Part shown: positions 1 through 11,490 of the stretch, piece by piece
Position numbering within the stretch: the stretch's first letter is position 1
Layout: every line of letters begins with the position of its first letter
From: Nemopilema nomurai
Lineage: Eukaryota > Cnidaria > Scyphozoa > Rhizostomeae > Rhizostomatidae
Direction: 5' to 3'
NCBI GenBank assembly: GCA_003864495.1
Contig: ML133498.1
Coordinates: forward strand, 2,337,839 to 2,401,838
DNA length: 64,000 nt
Translations under genes and position numbers: made by a program
Notes under the pieces: model-generated
The model's database searches: none
The model's input: the letters and a program-made list of their open reading frames with translations, nothing else
Told to the model about the DNA's origin: nothing

Positions 1-414
1 CTTCTGTAAATTATTTTGAACATATAAAAAGGGAAAGCTGCGGATAGATTTTCTGTGGATTGAAACAAGAATATTTTATTTGACTTTCCAACAGAAACTA
101 AAGTCACCAAATTCACGTCTAATGTATCTTGGGTTGAGGAACAGTAAACTTATGCAATCACCCAAAACAAGCACGAGGTTAAGCCAAGCAACTGAGTCAC
201 TGGTCAACTGAGTCAATTGCGTGTTTGGCTGGAGAACTCCACCCTTCCCATTTTAGAAGAGGAGCACCTGAAAGCTTCCAACGGTAATTGCTTTGTCATG
301 CTAACAAAAACGCTTCTTTGAGTGACGTAATGTGGTAGAACAAAAAGGACACGATGATGCTGGAAAAGACACCTTCTAAAGTAAATGAAAATGGTGCAAA
401 GCAATGCCTCTTAC

Positions 415-984
415 CTTGAATCTCCATCCATCCATTGGGTGCGCCTCTTCAACATAAACAATGGCGAAGTCCACAAGACCAGCAAACCTGTGTGCCAGCT
501 TGCCAAAGTCTGCCAACTTCGCCATGAACGGAGGTCAGGAACAGCTGCCGAAGTTGAGCACCAGAGGGACGTCCTTTCGTGGCAATTCTGTCAGGTCGAC
601 AAGCAATGTCTCGGAAGCATCTTCTTGGTCCCCAGCGTCTTCTGGTTGGCAGTCTTCTGCTGAGCCCTCGGTACAGCTCGGAAACTTTGCAGGCAATGGG
701 TGCAAAAAGAGACAATCATTTTCAACCAATGCCCCTTTCTCAACTGTCTTGAAATAATCCAGTGAGACCTGCTTCAAACTTGTCTTCAGCATCTCCAGGC
801 CAAAGAGGCTATCGGCAAAATCGTCTTCTTGCAGTGCAGATATCGCTTTCATCCTCTTGGTGATGTGCGCCATGATGATTTGCAAATTCATCAATTTTAG
901 TGCTTTCAAGAGACCAAACATCAAGCAGATTGCGAAAGACGTGAAGCAGAACCCGAGGTACTTAAGCCCCAGTTGAAGGGCCAT
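415..984 (-). CDS. Iodothyronine deiodinase (selenoprotein), exon 1, partial
   Basis: Deiodinases are membrane-anchored thioredoxin-fold enzymes that remove iodine from thyroid hormones using selenocysteine. The frame runs through a TGA at 537-535: before it reads PLVLNFGSCS, after it PPFMAKLADFGKLAHRFA, then a stretch ending EEAHPMDGWRFK. Both sides match the family active site, so the TGA is codon 150 and should encode Sec. A hydrophobic N-terminal segment (about residues 5-22) is the expected membrane anchor. The exon ends at 415 in phase 0 before a good donor (GTAAGA, 414-409). I chose the ATG at 984-982 because its context (AAGATGG) is strong; an in-frame ATG at 1020-1018 lies in a weak context and would add 12 residues. 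The remaining exons and the 3' SECIS element, required for Sec insertion, lie beyond the left edge. Which subtype (D1, D2 or D3) cannot be told. Confidence 0.9.
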
Positions 985-1056
985 CTTTGAGTGCAAGCTA
1001 CTGTCCGCGCGGCAAATCATCTAAAGAGATCTGATGCCGCGTGTGATTGACAGCTT

Positions 1057-1064
1057 CTTTTATA
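1057..1064 (-). promoter_or_regulatory. TATA box of the deiodinase gene
   Basis: Read on the minus strand this is TATAAAAG. It sits 73 bases upstream of the preferred ATG at 984. Transcription would start near 1030-1037, leaving roughly 50 bases of 5' leader, which also favours the ATG at 984 over the one at 1020. This is inferred from consensus and spacing only. Confidence 0.55.
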
Positions 1065-1069
1065 GCCCC

Positions 1070-2696
1070 ACTGCTTTGTTTGATTTGCTAAGAAAATCCA
1101 GTTTGGCAGGATGCGCTGAAAATCGCAAAGCAAGACACAATATCAGCCATTTCTGAACAATGAACCCAGGTGAATGTGGCTTGACTACTTGAAACTCAGC
1201 CAATCAATGCGACGACAATTAAAGCTACCTTCTCACGAGTGGTTTATGCATCTCCCACTTGTTACTAATGTGGATTCTATTTTTGCCCACCCACATGTTC
1301 TGGTCGAATTGTTGCACACCAGTGCATTTCGAGAGTTTTCCGTTTTTTCGCTCGATAGCCTATGGCAATATTCAAGAGTTTATTAGACTCTAGATTCAGC
1401 ATTTGTCAAAGTGCTCTTTTTCTCCTAAGCCTTACCAGTGATAAATCCTTAAAAATGTTTGACATGCAAACTTGCAGATTCTATGGTCTATTGGGAGCTT
1501 TTTCCCGTACTATTTTTTAGCTGCATTTCCAGTAAAACAGTCGAACTTTCGTGTTCTGTTCGTTGGCAAGATGTTAAGGCAAATTGAATTTCATCATGTG
1601 TTTGATATTCATTGTACTTCCTAACGAGTCAAGTGAAAAGAAGGATGCCTCTTTCTTCGGCCTTAGACGGTGAGGAATTCGGCAGTACTTCTATCGTGAT
1701 TTTTATCTGTGTGACAAAATCCCCTGTTGTGCAGGTCTAATATCATAAATGAGAACTTCGGCAATCAACTGTGTTATTGCTTTATTGACGAACTCATCTA
1801 GTCAAAGCAAGTTATAAGAAATAACGAAGAGGGATTAATCTCAACTGAAACGGCGCCAGGTAGCTTGATAAAAAAGAAAATCATAAAGGACCTTCATTCG
1901 AGGTGGATAAGGCAACGACCATTTGGAGCAAATGAGTCACGAACGAAAATGGGCCTGAAAAGGCCCTCTTGGCTTTTAGGTAGCAGTGCCCCAAGAAGTA
2001 TTGCAGTGCCACATATCAATACGGTACCAGCTCTGATAGACTTGAAGAAAAAAGGCATTGACTTCACAGTTTTATAACAAGAATTACTAAATGGTGATAC
2101 ATCAGTAAGAAATGCATGCATGTACCAAGAAGTAACCATTCAGTGGATATCGACTAAATATTGCAGTCTTTCTGTCTCCACCACTTGTTGAAATGTGCTG
2201 GTTAGATCGCCACGTTTTAGGCACCATATTCTTTAGAATAGAATCGTGTAATCATAATCATAATCATAATCAGCTGTTGGAAATACGTACGCTATATACT
2301 CCACCAACACACTGCGGTCTGTTTTTATTGTAACCTATAAAAATCAGTACTACTTAGCACTAACCTCAAGACAACTGTGTGCATGCTGCTTAGAAGGCAG
2401 AGTTATTAGGCTCGTTACCAAGGTAACAAAATAGATGAACGTATTGTGGTCTCTGCAAGTTTTTCTCATTAGTTATCTACTAGCAAATATTTGACTCAAA
2501 TGTGAATATATGAATATGCTTGCACCCTTCTACAACGGCGCGGTGTAGAGTAAGCAGGCTCCTTATATGCGACGCACCAAGAGAAGAAGCCTAACTTCAC
2601 ACAAAACCGACTCCCTACGTTTCGGGGATGTGTGTGTGCTCAGCTTAGAGAACCCGAAAAAGATGCCTCAATGTGCATGGAAGCCTGTTACATGAT
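1070..2696. other. Intergenic stretch without a supported gene
   Basis: Open frames here are short and none resembles a known family. The only structure noticed is a short (ATAATC)n-type microsatellite near 2250-2273. The stretch ends at the target duplication of the hAT element. Confidence 0.5.
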
Positions 2697-5600
2697 AGCT
2701 AGAGCAGTGGTGGCGCCAGAGGGGGGGGCAGGGGGGGCTACAGCCCCCCCGTCGGAGGAGGCTAGCCCCTCCGTCGGAAGATAAATTATGCTTGAATTTT
2801 TTTTGTCGGAGCGAATTTTTTAAGTTTTGGCGGAAATAGAAATTTCTAAAAGGACTGTTATCAGAATTCAGGAAGCTCATCCCAAAACAACTCATCGACA
2901 CATCAATTTCATGGTAAATAATAATCTGTTATAAGAAGTTTGAATTGGTTGTTTAGATGTTCAGTACCAGGTGTTTTCCGCATGCTGTTAAATTTGATCT
3001 TATGTTATGGATAGTGCAGTTCGTCCAAATCTTGCTTGCTATAACCAACCTACAACATCGGAATATTTTTGTGCGATAGCGATATGGCAACAAATGTTAC
3101 CCGTTTCAGTGTTAGATGTAGTATATGTAATGACGTATTTAACAATGATTACGCTGCCCGCCACACGAAGTCCAAGCACAAAGATTTGGCTGCAATGGGA
3201 AGGACTGCTCCTACGACGGCAATAGTTGAAACGGACTCGCAGCAGAGAAAAATAAAAACATTTTTTCAATCAAAAGGCGGTACTTTTCCAAAGAAACGAA
3301 AGGTTAATGATTTTGAAACTGAAAGAACAACAGAAGACCCCGAAGAACAAGAAGTTGAAATTTCGAAAATTCAAGACGAAGAGCAAATCGAACGTGGTAT
3401 GTTATACGTTTTAATATTTAAGTCCTTTTAATACGAGGAAAAACACTTAGCAAAGGGCTTCAGCCATAAAAACAATCAAACTCATTTACGTAGTAGCTAA
3501 GCCATTTTACCCCATCCCAACCATACATATTTGTAGTGTTTTGCTTCTACGTACACGTTTTTTTATTTATAAGAAACTTGACTCAAGCCCAGAGTACTAA
3601 TAGTTTCCAAATTTCTTATTTTTTACTATTTTTAAGGGAAACCATCTATTACTATTTACGATAAATCCTTCTAGTTTTTTTTATAAACAAGTTCCTTATT
3701 AAGAAAAAAACGTGTATTTTTATAGGAAACCTAGCTCTCCAGAAATTAAAAGTTTCTTATTTTCGGACCTATATAATATGGGATTTCACTGCGACTGCGA
3801 CATATTTAAACAAATATACCTGGCTATGACTGGATGAGGAATAAACCTTGTTAGACGTATAAATTTCTTCGTTTTATTTACAAATAAAAATAATTTTTTG
3901 GATGATTTTGATATTAAGAGTCACAAAAGATTGATTAGTAAAAATGCCTTTTTGTCCATCTCCCAGGAGATATTATAATCTTTTTCACACATGTAAAACA
4001 GGGTAGTAAATCATTTGTTTAAACTTCCAGGTACAACTTCTAGCTTGGACCCCGAAGTCACGAATGTAGATGCTGACAACTACGTCACCATTTCGGAAGC
4101 CGAACAGTCGATGTCGGACATTGTGGAAGCAGCAAATGAAAGCGACAGCAACGAGGATATCGAGGAAAATTTGGAACAGTTGGAACTCGAGTTGGAAGAT
4201 GAAGTTGATCCTGCAGGATTATCAGCCGAAGGTATACTAACTAGCTATCAGATATAATCGTAACTCTCCATTAACCAGCGGCGTAGGGGGGTACTAAAAA
4301 GTGGAAGGGCGCGTGAAAAAAGGGCACCTTGGTATGTAATTAAGACGAAGGCAAACCCTGCTAGAAGGGCACGGGGGCATGCTCGCCCGGAAAAGTTTTG
4401 CATATAAGCAGCCACTTTGGCTCCCATAGCCTCTTTCGCACTAAAGCTCAAAGAAAAGTCTAAAACAATGAAAAGAGGCACTTCTCAGATATAAAATAGG
4501 GCACTGCCAAGAACTTAACAGGAAAAAAGTTTGCAAAGTGTGATGGATAATTTTTTTCGTTTTAGCACTTCAAGGAGATTCGAGAGGACCGCAACTTACA
4601 CTATCCGTCGCTGGCCCCAAGGACATATCCTCAACCAAAGACGGCGGACCTGTGCAGCCTCGTAATATTTCCTTCCCTACACATTTGATTGGCAATCAGC
4701 ATCGCGCATTCACACCTTTGCTGTATGAAAAGTATCCCTGGATTGAGTATTCGCAAATGGAGGATGCCATCTTCTGTTTCCACTGTCGTAATTTTTCAGA
4801 GAATCGGAAGGATCCAGCGTTTGTTAGTCAAGGCTTGCGCAATTGGAAAAGATGCTATGGCACCAAAGTGAATGATAACAAACTCTTGCAACATCAAACC
4901 AGCCATCTTCATGCCCAAAGTGTAGCTGCTAAAGCGCACTATGAAAACGTTAAGTCTGGAAATTTTCAGACCATTGCCACACTTCATGATGCCGCTTATT
5001 CGAAACTGGTTAAAGACAACAGGCATTACATGCGAGTGATTTGCGAAGTCCTGCTTCTCACTGCTCAGCGGAAGATTGCCCAACGTGAGACTGGAGGTTC
5101 ATTTCGTGTTGCCGATATAAATAAAGAAGCTCTAGACTATGGACCTTCTTGTGGTAATTTTCTTGCGATACTTGGTCTTCTTGCAAGGCATGACCCAGTT
5201 GTTGCTGACAAAATCCGCACTGGCCCGAAAAATGCAAAGTATACTCACCACAGCGTACAGAATGCCATCTTAGACATTATGAAAGACATGGTTCTTGAGC
5301 AAATAAAAAGTGAGCTCAATAAGGCTCAGTATTTTACCGTCCTTTCAGATGAGTCTAAAGATAGAAGCAAAAAAGAGCAGCTTGTTGTTGCAGTCCGTTA
5401 CTGCTACGAGAATGCCATACATGAGGAATTTATTGGCATTGCTGAGGCGCAAAGTTTAGATGCAGATGGTCTTTCAGACACAATAATTGAACGATTGCAA
5501 CGCATCGAAGCCAACATGAAAGCATGCGTGGGGCAAGGCTACGATGGAGCTTCTGTTGTTTCTGGTCACCTGAATGGCGTTCAAAGGAAACTTCCTCTGA

Positions 5601-7408
5601 AAACCGGTGCTGAAATGGCTTACTACGTCCATTGCTTTTGTCATCGATTGAACCTTGTGATCGTCGATGTTGTGAAATCAATCAGTTGTGTGGCAGACAT
5701 GATATCGCTATTCAGAAGCCTGCATTCTTTTCTGAGCAGCAGCACCGTTCATGTACGATGGGTAAAGGTCCAAGAGGATCACAAGGTTCATGTGATGAAA
5801 TTGGAAAAGTTTCTGACCACGAGATGGTCTTGCCAGGCGAAGCAATTCAATGTTTTCTGGGAGCGGTTGGATATCTTGGTGGAAGTCCTGCAGGATGTGA
5901 TTGACACAGATACGAACCCCGGTCGCAGAACAGAAGCTACTGGTTATCTTCTGCAGATTGACAGGAAATTTGTGAGATACCTGTTTGCCATCCGACACGT
6001 CTTGAACAAAGCCAAATTTGCGTCTGACATGTTGCAGAAACCCTCCAATGATTTGAGTCAAGCCATTGATCTCATTGCAACATTGAAAGATGAACTGGAT
6101 GACTGTCAAAGCAGGGATAAGATTCAAGAGTTCTGGGATACTGCCGAAGAAGCAGCGGATCGCTTGGAATTGCCGGAAGAAAAAAGACCACCAAGAAAGA
6201 GGGCAACGCCTGCTTCTCTTCGAGAGTTTGTTGTGGAAGCATCTTCAGAGCCTCAAGTAGCAAGCGGGTTTGATGGCTACGTACAAAATGTCAAAGAAAT
6301 ACTAAACAGAACAACTGCAGAACTTTGCAAGCGGTTTGACGAAAAAAACATAAAGATCATGAAAGGCATAACTGCATTGGCCCCCAAGTCGAAAAGCTAC
6401 TTGGACCCAACAACTCTTGTCAATTTTGCTGAGCTTTTTCAGTCTGAAATTGGTGCACTACGCAGTGAAATTGCCACATTTAAATATATGCTCTCAAGAA
6501 AAGAAGAAAAACACCGCCCAAGCACACTTCTGCAACTAGAGGCACACTTGGAAAAGCTAAATGAAGCTTTCTTTGAGCTGCACCGGCTTGTATCCATCGC
6601 ATGCACTTTGCCAGTCTCTTCAGCCGAATGTGAACGCAGCTTCAGCTCTATGCGCCTCATCAAGAGTGATCTGCGCTCACTTATGAAGGACGAGCGTCTA
6701 GACAGTCTGATGATGCTAGGTATTCATCGTGCCCGTGGAAGTGCTCTTGACTTGGACTCAGTAGTAGACAGATTTAAGGCTAAGTTCCCGAAGAGTAGAA
6801 TTGCTCTGTGAAACAATTTTGATTCTTGGACTTGAATTTTCGATATGTAGAAGTGCGTATTCCACCGCTTAGGTCTGTTCCTATAAAGTTACGTTGTGTT
6901 CCAGTTTTCCTTAAGTTCAGTTGGTTGCTTTTTATTTAAATTCATACTTTCCAAAGATAGGCCCTACTTGAATTGGCAACGTTTGATGAGTTGTAAAGAT
7001 TTAGAGTAGTTTTAAGCTTATCTAGAGGCAGCTTTCAAAAAAAATTTCCAGGGACGCCGGAGAAGGGGGGCGCGGGGGGGCAAGCGCCCCTCCTGCCCTT
7101 TGCTAGGAGGGGCAAGGGAGGGGGCAAACGTGCCCTTAGTAATATGTCAAAAAACGTAGTAAAAAACACGATTACACCATTTTGATAGCATTTTTAGCCA
7201 ATCTAATGGGTGTAGCCACCAAAATTTTCCCGGGGGAGTACCCCCGGACCCCCCGAATTTTCGGCTCGCAACGCTCGCCTTCGGTCTCCAGTACCCTTAC
7301 AATTCCTTGTCGCCCCCTAGCCCTATCGTTCTCTAAAAAAATTAGCCCCTCCGTCGGAAGTGCTAGCCCCTTTGTCGGAGGAAACCTAGCGCCACCACTG
7401 AGCTAGAG
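2697..7408 (+). mobile_element. Complete hAT-superfamily DNA transposon with 8-bp target duplication
   Basis: The element spans 2705-7400 (4696 bp). Its ends are inverted: both start CAGTGGTGGCGC when read inward, 12 bp without mismatch. It is flanked by a perfect 8-bp direct duplication, AGCTAGAG at 2697-2704 and 7401-7408. An 8-bp duplication plus CAG-type termini is the hallmark of hAT elements. Inside, next to both ends, are GC-rich subterminal blocks containing copies of TAGCCCC followed by a GTCGGA motif. A single transposase gene occupies the centre on the plus strand. Perfect duplication, clean ends and an unbroken coding region suggest a recent insertion. Confidence 0.95.
3084..6811 (+). 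CDS. hAT transposase, TTF-type zinc finger and hAT dimerisation domain protein
   Basis: Three exons join in frame: 3084-3396, 4031-4231 and 4566-6811, both introns in phase 1 with good GT and AG sites, giving 919 residues. Residues 12-32 form a C2H2/BED-like finger (C12, C15, H27, H32). Residues 54-61 (QRKIKTFF) fit a PCNA-binding PIP box and 69-74 (PKKRKV) a classical nuclear signal. An acidic linker spans exon 2. Exon 3 carries a TTF-type zinc finger (near 222-290), then the DUF4371-like RNase H core with candidate catalytic aspartates D433 (in LSDESKD) and D498 (in GQGYDGAS), and the C-terminal hAT dimerisation region (near 845-895, SAECERSFSSMR). The start at 3084 has a good context (GATATGG) and directly precedes the finger. 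No stop or frameshift is seen, so this may be a functional enzyme. The family includes ZMYM-like domesticated relatives, but the intact ends show this copy is a transposon. Confidence 0.88.
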
Positions 7409-8702
7409 TTGTTAGGTACGCGAAGAAGAGGCTGGCGGAGCTGGGAAGGGTCACCAAAGGTCGTCTATAAGACTATTGAGGTTAAAAGTTGCTGATATAT
7501 TCAAAGAAATTATACTACTAAAAACGAAATCCCTAAGGAACTTTTCGATTTGAAATATTTTTATAACTGCATGCATCAAGAACTAAAAACCCGGTTCCAT
7601 TCATTTGCAGACAGTACTCGCATAGATTTTTTGCTATTCGTGTGCCTCGTTGAGTAGTTTTCGCATATGCTGTCTCGCCCCTCTCTCTATTGAGTGATAA
7701 GGCTTATTGTAGTCAAAACAATGTAAGTGAGAACTTAAGGAACTTTTGATGATTTGATGTCTACGAACAAGGAACTTTTGGAGCTAGGCCTTGGGGTAGG
7801 TTCCTTATAGCGTGTACACTCAGCCGCTCTATGAGTAATTCATGATAAAGTCACACATCAGAAAAGATTTAATGTTTCTCCTTGATCTTAAGGCAAATTT
7901 ACACCTTGTGTTGGGCAAAATCGAGAATTTTTAAGAATATTAAGAATCGGCAAAAAGTTGTAAAAGAATTGTGCATGACTTTTGTTCTCGCTTCGGAAGG
8001 CGAACTCTATATCTTGCGGCAGCGAAACAGCTATCAAGCTAAAAAGAAAGCGTGACCATTTTAAAAAGGTTAGAATTTGGCAGGAAGGGCATAGCTTTCT
8101 GCCAAAATGAGTAATCAACAAAAAGCTTTGATTGCCTGAAGAGGATCCGACAAATTCGCAGAAAATGGGTTACAGGATTAGAGGAAATTCGTGATGGGGA
8201 CGCTGGCATTGACTACCGTCCACGCCATGAATAGCGCATCGCTAAAAGAACCAACCCAAGGGGCGGTAGATTTCCAAAGCAATTTGACGTCATTGGAGAA
8301 GAAAAAACCAGTGGCTGATAGGATAGGTTGGGTTATTTACGAGTAAATGTACGTCATTGTAAAAGCAACGTAATGCAGTGCCAAATTCCCTGTTTGTGTC
8401 TGGAATGAGATAACTGGTCACGACAGACCTATTTGAAAAGAATTCACATCTCCAACCGTGGAAAGTAAACAAGTAAAGAATTACTAAACTCTGGTGAACA
8501 GCGTGTGTCATGCTATATCCTTGAAGTTTGGAAATACTTTCTCCGCTTATTACGGTTATTCCATTGGGTTTGTTACAAGCGAAGAAAAGACTTGCCATCA
8601 AAATCTGTTTAATACATGTCTTGCTATGAAGATAAATCAATCGGTTACTACCCATACATGAAATGCCAGGTTTCTGTGATTGATCTTCAGCATGAGAAAA
8701 AC

Positions 8703-9225
8703 GGCCTTGAGTTTATCGAGGCCAAACGTTTCACTCGACAACGCTCGACATTTCACTCCACAACGCTCGACATTTTATCAAAAATTTCGAGAGCGTTTGG
8801 CCACCTTGTCGAGCGTTGTCGAGACAAATTTGAACAAGTTGAAAATTGTCGAGTGGTAACGCTCGACATTTCTATTGTTTCAGATTTTGTCTCAGGGGTT
8901 GTCGAGTGCGTTTGGCCAGCCCCTCGACATTCTGCTCGACTTTTGGGAATCAACGCATGCGCAATATGCAATATCTGAATTTTGCCCGCCAAAGATGTGT
9001 TTATTTCGTTTCGTGTAATCTTTTGATTTCTGCTTTTTGTTTCGAATAATTATAAAAAGGGAAAGTTGCAGTCAATTCGACCGCACTTTGAATGTTCAGA
9101 TATCTACAAAAAAGGACAGATCAATGCTAGCTCTTCAAGCAGTGATGAAGGGGAATTCAAGGGCCTTGATGAGTGAAAGTCGAGTGAAATGTCGGGAGCG
9201 TTTGGCCAGGGCTAAACTCGTCTGG
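8703..9225. repeat. CTCGAC/GTCGAG palindromic repeat cluster, possible foldback element
   Basis: A 22-bp unit is duplicated in tandem at 8729-8750 and 8751-8772 with one mismatch. A 17-bp segment, CTCGACAACGCTCGACA (8734-8750), has an exact inverted copy at 8807-8823. The motif GCGTTTGGCCA recurs at about 8793, 8908 and 9198, and an inverted form occurs near 8720. The outer blocks (8703-8740 and 9179-9220) are rough inverted repeats of each other, which would fit a small foldback or MITE-like element. No target duplication was found. Confidence 0.45.
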
Positions 9226-11216
9226 GGACAGAAGGCGAATATCGCCGGTTGCGTTTGCAGTTGGAATAAATTCCTTTTCAAGTTTCCCGAAATCTACAAA
9301 GCCACAAATCATGTTGTAAAATGGTTTTGATGACAATTCTGTAGTGTAACAAGCTGCTTGCCATAAAAAATTTCTTGCCAAGAATTGATTTCGACTTTAT
9401 GAGCTATTTGCATCAGGTGTGATGGAATGTCTATGACCTGTGACTGACCCCGAGGGTGCAAAGGGCACAGGTGAGCACGCAGGTCAGAGTATTGTTTCTG
9501 TTTCGGACCAAAGTTGATATGGGCTGAATATCAAGTCAAAAGGAAATCGAAAATTAAAACAAGCATTTTCGGCAAATAGAAATATTGATATTTCACTTTT
9601 ATTTTCAGAATTTCAGAATTTCTTTCTTAACAGTTTTGTATCGCCGCGCTGATTCTTATCGATGGGAGTGTATTTACCGGAACACCAATCTTACAGTTTT
9701 TCACCCTCCAATGAAGTAATAATATCGGGTCGCATTGCAAAAAACGTTTGGTCAGTAGAGTAGAGGCTTCAAGAATCGAACTAGCCAATCATCTGTCTTC
9801 TCACAGCTGGTCAGGTCGAGCATTAGCCAATTACTTGCATCCCCCCACTAATTGACGTCTTATCGCCGGTCTGCACGAAGTAGCCAATGAAAGAATAGCA
9901 GGCATTCGCTTGTTGGCTGTCATACCACCTTCGAGTATGCGTGCAAGAATGTCCCTTCCACCGTAACAAAAAACAGTTCGCTGCTGTAAATATAATCAAA
10001 CGACAGCCAGCTAATGTATCAGAGAAGAGAATACGAGCATACTTATGCAACGGACGAGAATATAATTCATTTTTTGCTGTAGCATTGGATAAGGTTATAA
10101 TTGATGTTTTGAATAGTTGTAATGTATGGACTGTGTTCTGTGTTCTGTTTTGCCTTCAACCACACGATTCCAGCCATCATCGCAATTGATACGCCTATGA
10201 CAGCATGCCCTATAAGTATTGGTTTTACTGTGTAGTAAACATCAACCAAATACATTAATGCGAGTGAAACTTTCCTTTCAACTTTACTGACTAACATTTT
10301 CATCTCATAATTGTGGCTAGACTGAAATTTTCCTCTGGAAACTATTGGCTTCATTGAACACACCCCCCCCCCCCAATTTATTGAATAGATTGAAAATTCC
10401 ACTGAAACTTGAAATCTAGATTAAACTAACCCTTTGTGCCTGTGTGACTAACAATTTAGAATCCATGAGCAATTTAAAATATCAAGATTTATTTCTTAGT
10501 TTAAATTCCAACTCGAAAGGTTTTATACTCATCATATCCCTTGAGGTTACCACGCCTAAGATACTGCATTTTTTTGGGACAAAAGGACTTAGAAAGGGGG
10601 CAATTTATATTCGGCGGATCACTAGAAATAAGCAGAATGAAGAAAAAACTCAAAAGTTAACGAGGGCAAGCTGAAAAAATTTTTCATAATAAAACTTAAC
10701 AACGATTTTTCAAAATTTCAAGTTTGCATTCGAGCACTGCCTGGTTGAAATTACAATGAAAATATTCTGGCAATGCAAACAGAGCAACTTTAATAAGTTG
10801 TTTCCGTTAAGTTAATAGGAATTCATTTTGGTAGATAGTCTACTTAAACATTGCACCAGATAATTCTTTAAAAATCAGCTTCTAAGAACAAGTCAAGGCA
10901 CAGGTCCTCATTGGCATCTTAAAAAGCTGCCTGAGCGTGTCAAAATTATGGACGTGCTTTTCAAATATGGCTTGCAGTGGTGTTAAAAAAATGCTTATAT
11001 AAGGCTCAGGGCAGGAGCCTGTTACCATTCCGTTAGATAGATATACTTTATTTACAGAGGATAAACCTGGTTAGCAATCAAGCACAAATTTCCTGGTATG
11101 GCATCGGTCATTTTATGATAGAAAAAGGAGCAATTTTCATTGCATAGCTTTATGAACTAAAAGCAGAACAATCTAAGAAAAGCAAATGGGCAAGACAAGC
11201 AGTGGCTGTTTTGCCC

Positions 11217-11490
11217 CGTGAAAAGTAGTGGGGGGAGGACAAGAGGGGGACGGATTTTCGAGCCACGCCCTTTTTCCCGCGAGAAGCAGGAAACAGCCCT
11301 GGTTTCCCTAGAAATGTATTTTTATTTTACGGTTGGCAATTAATGTTATTGCCTAAAACATAATTTCAGAGTTTTGAACTTTGATATTTTAGGTGTGAAA
11401 AAATCACAAGAATCGAAAAGAACAAATTTCTGAAAAAGTGAGCGGACTAGCCCCCAACCCCCATCCCCCCTCCGTGGCTCCACTACTGAC
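11217..11490. repeat. Possible degraded hAT-like element
   Basis: The right edge reads inward as CAGTAGTGGAGCCACGG, followed by G tracts. The left edge has AGTAGTGGGGGGAGG. These resemble decayed hAT termini with G-rich subterminal DNA. I found no matching 8-bp duplication, so the borders are uncertain. Confidence 0.25.

Noticed and set aside
10067..10402. Minus-strand open frame with a hydrophobic segment (PILIGHAVIGVSIAMMAGIVWL)
   Set aside because: It looks like one membrane helix with a basic tail, but I could not match it to a small mitochondrial or membrane protein family, and no convincing exon partners were found.
11223..11488. Second complete hAT insertion
   Set aside because: Termini are only roughly similar and the flanking 8-mers do not match, so it is listed only as a possible relic.
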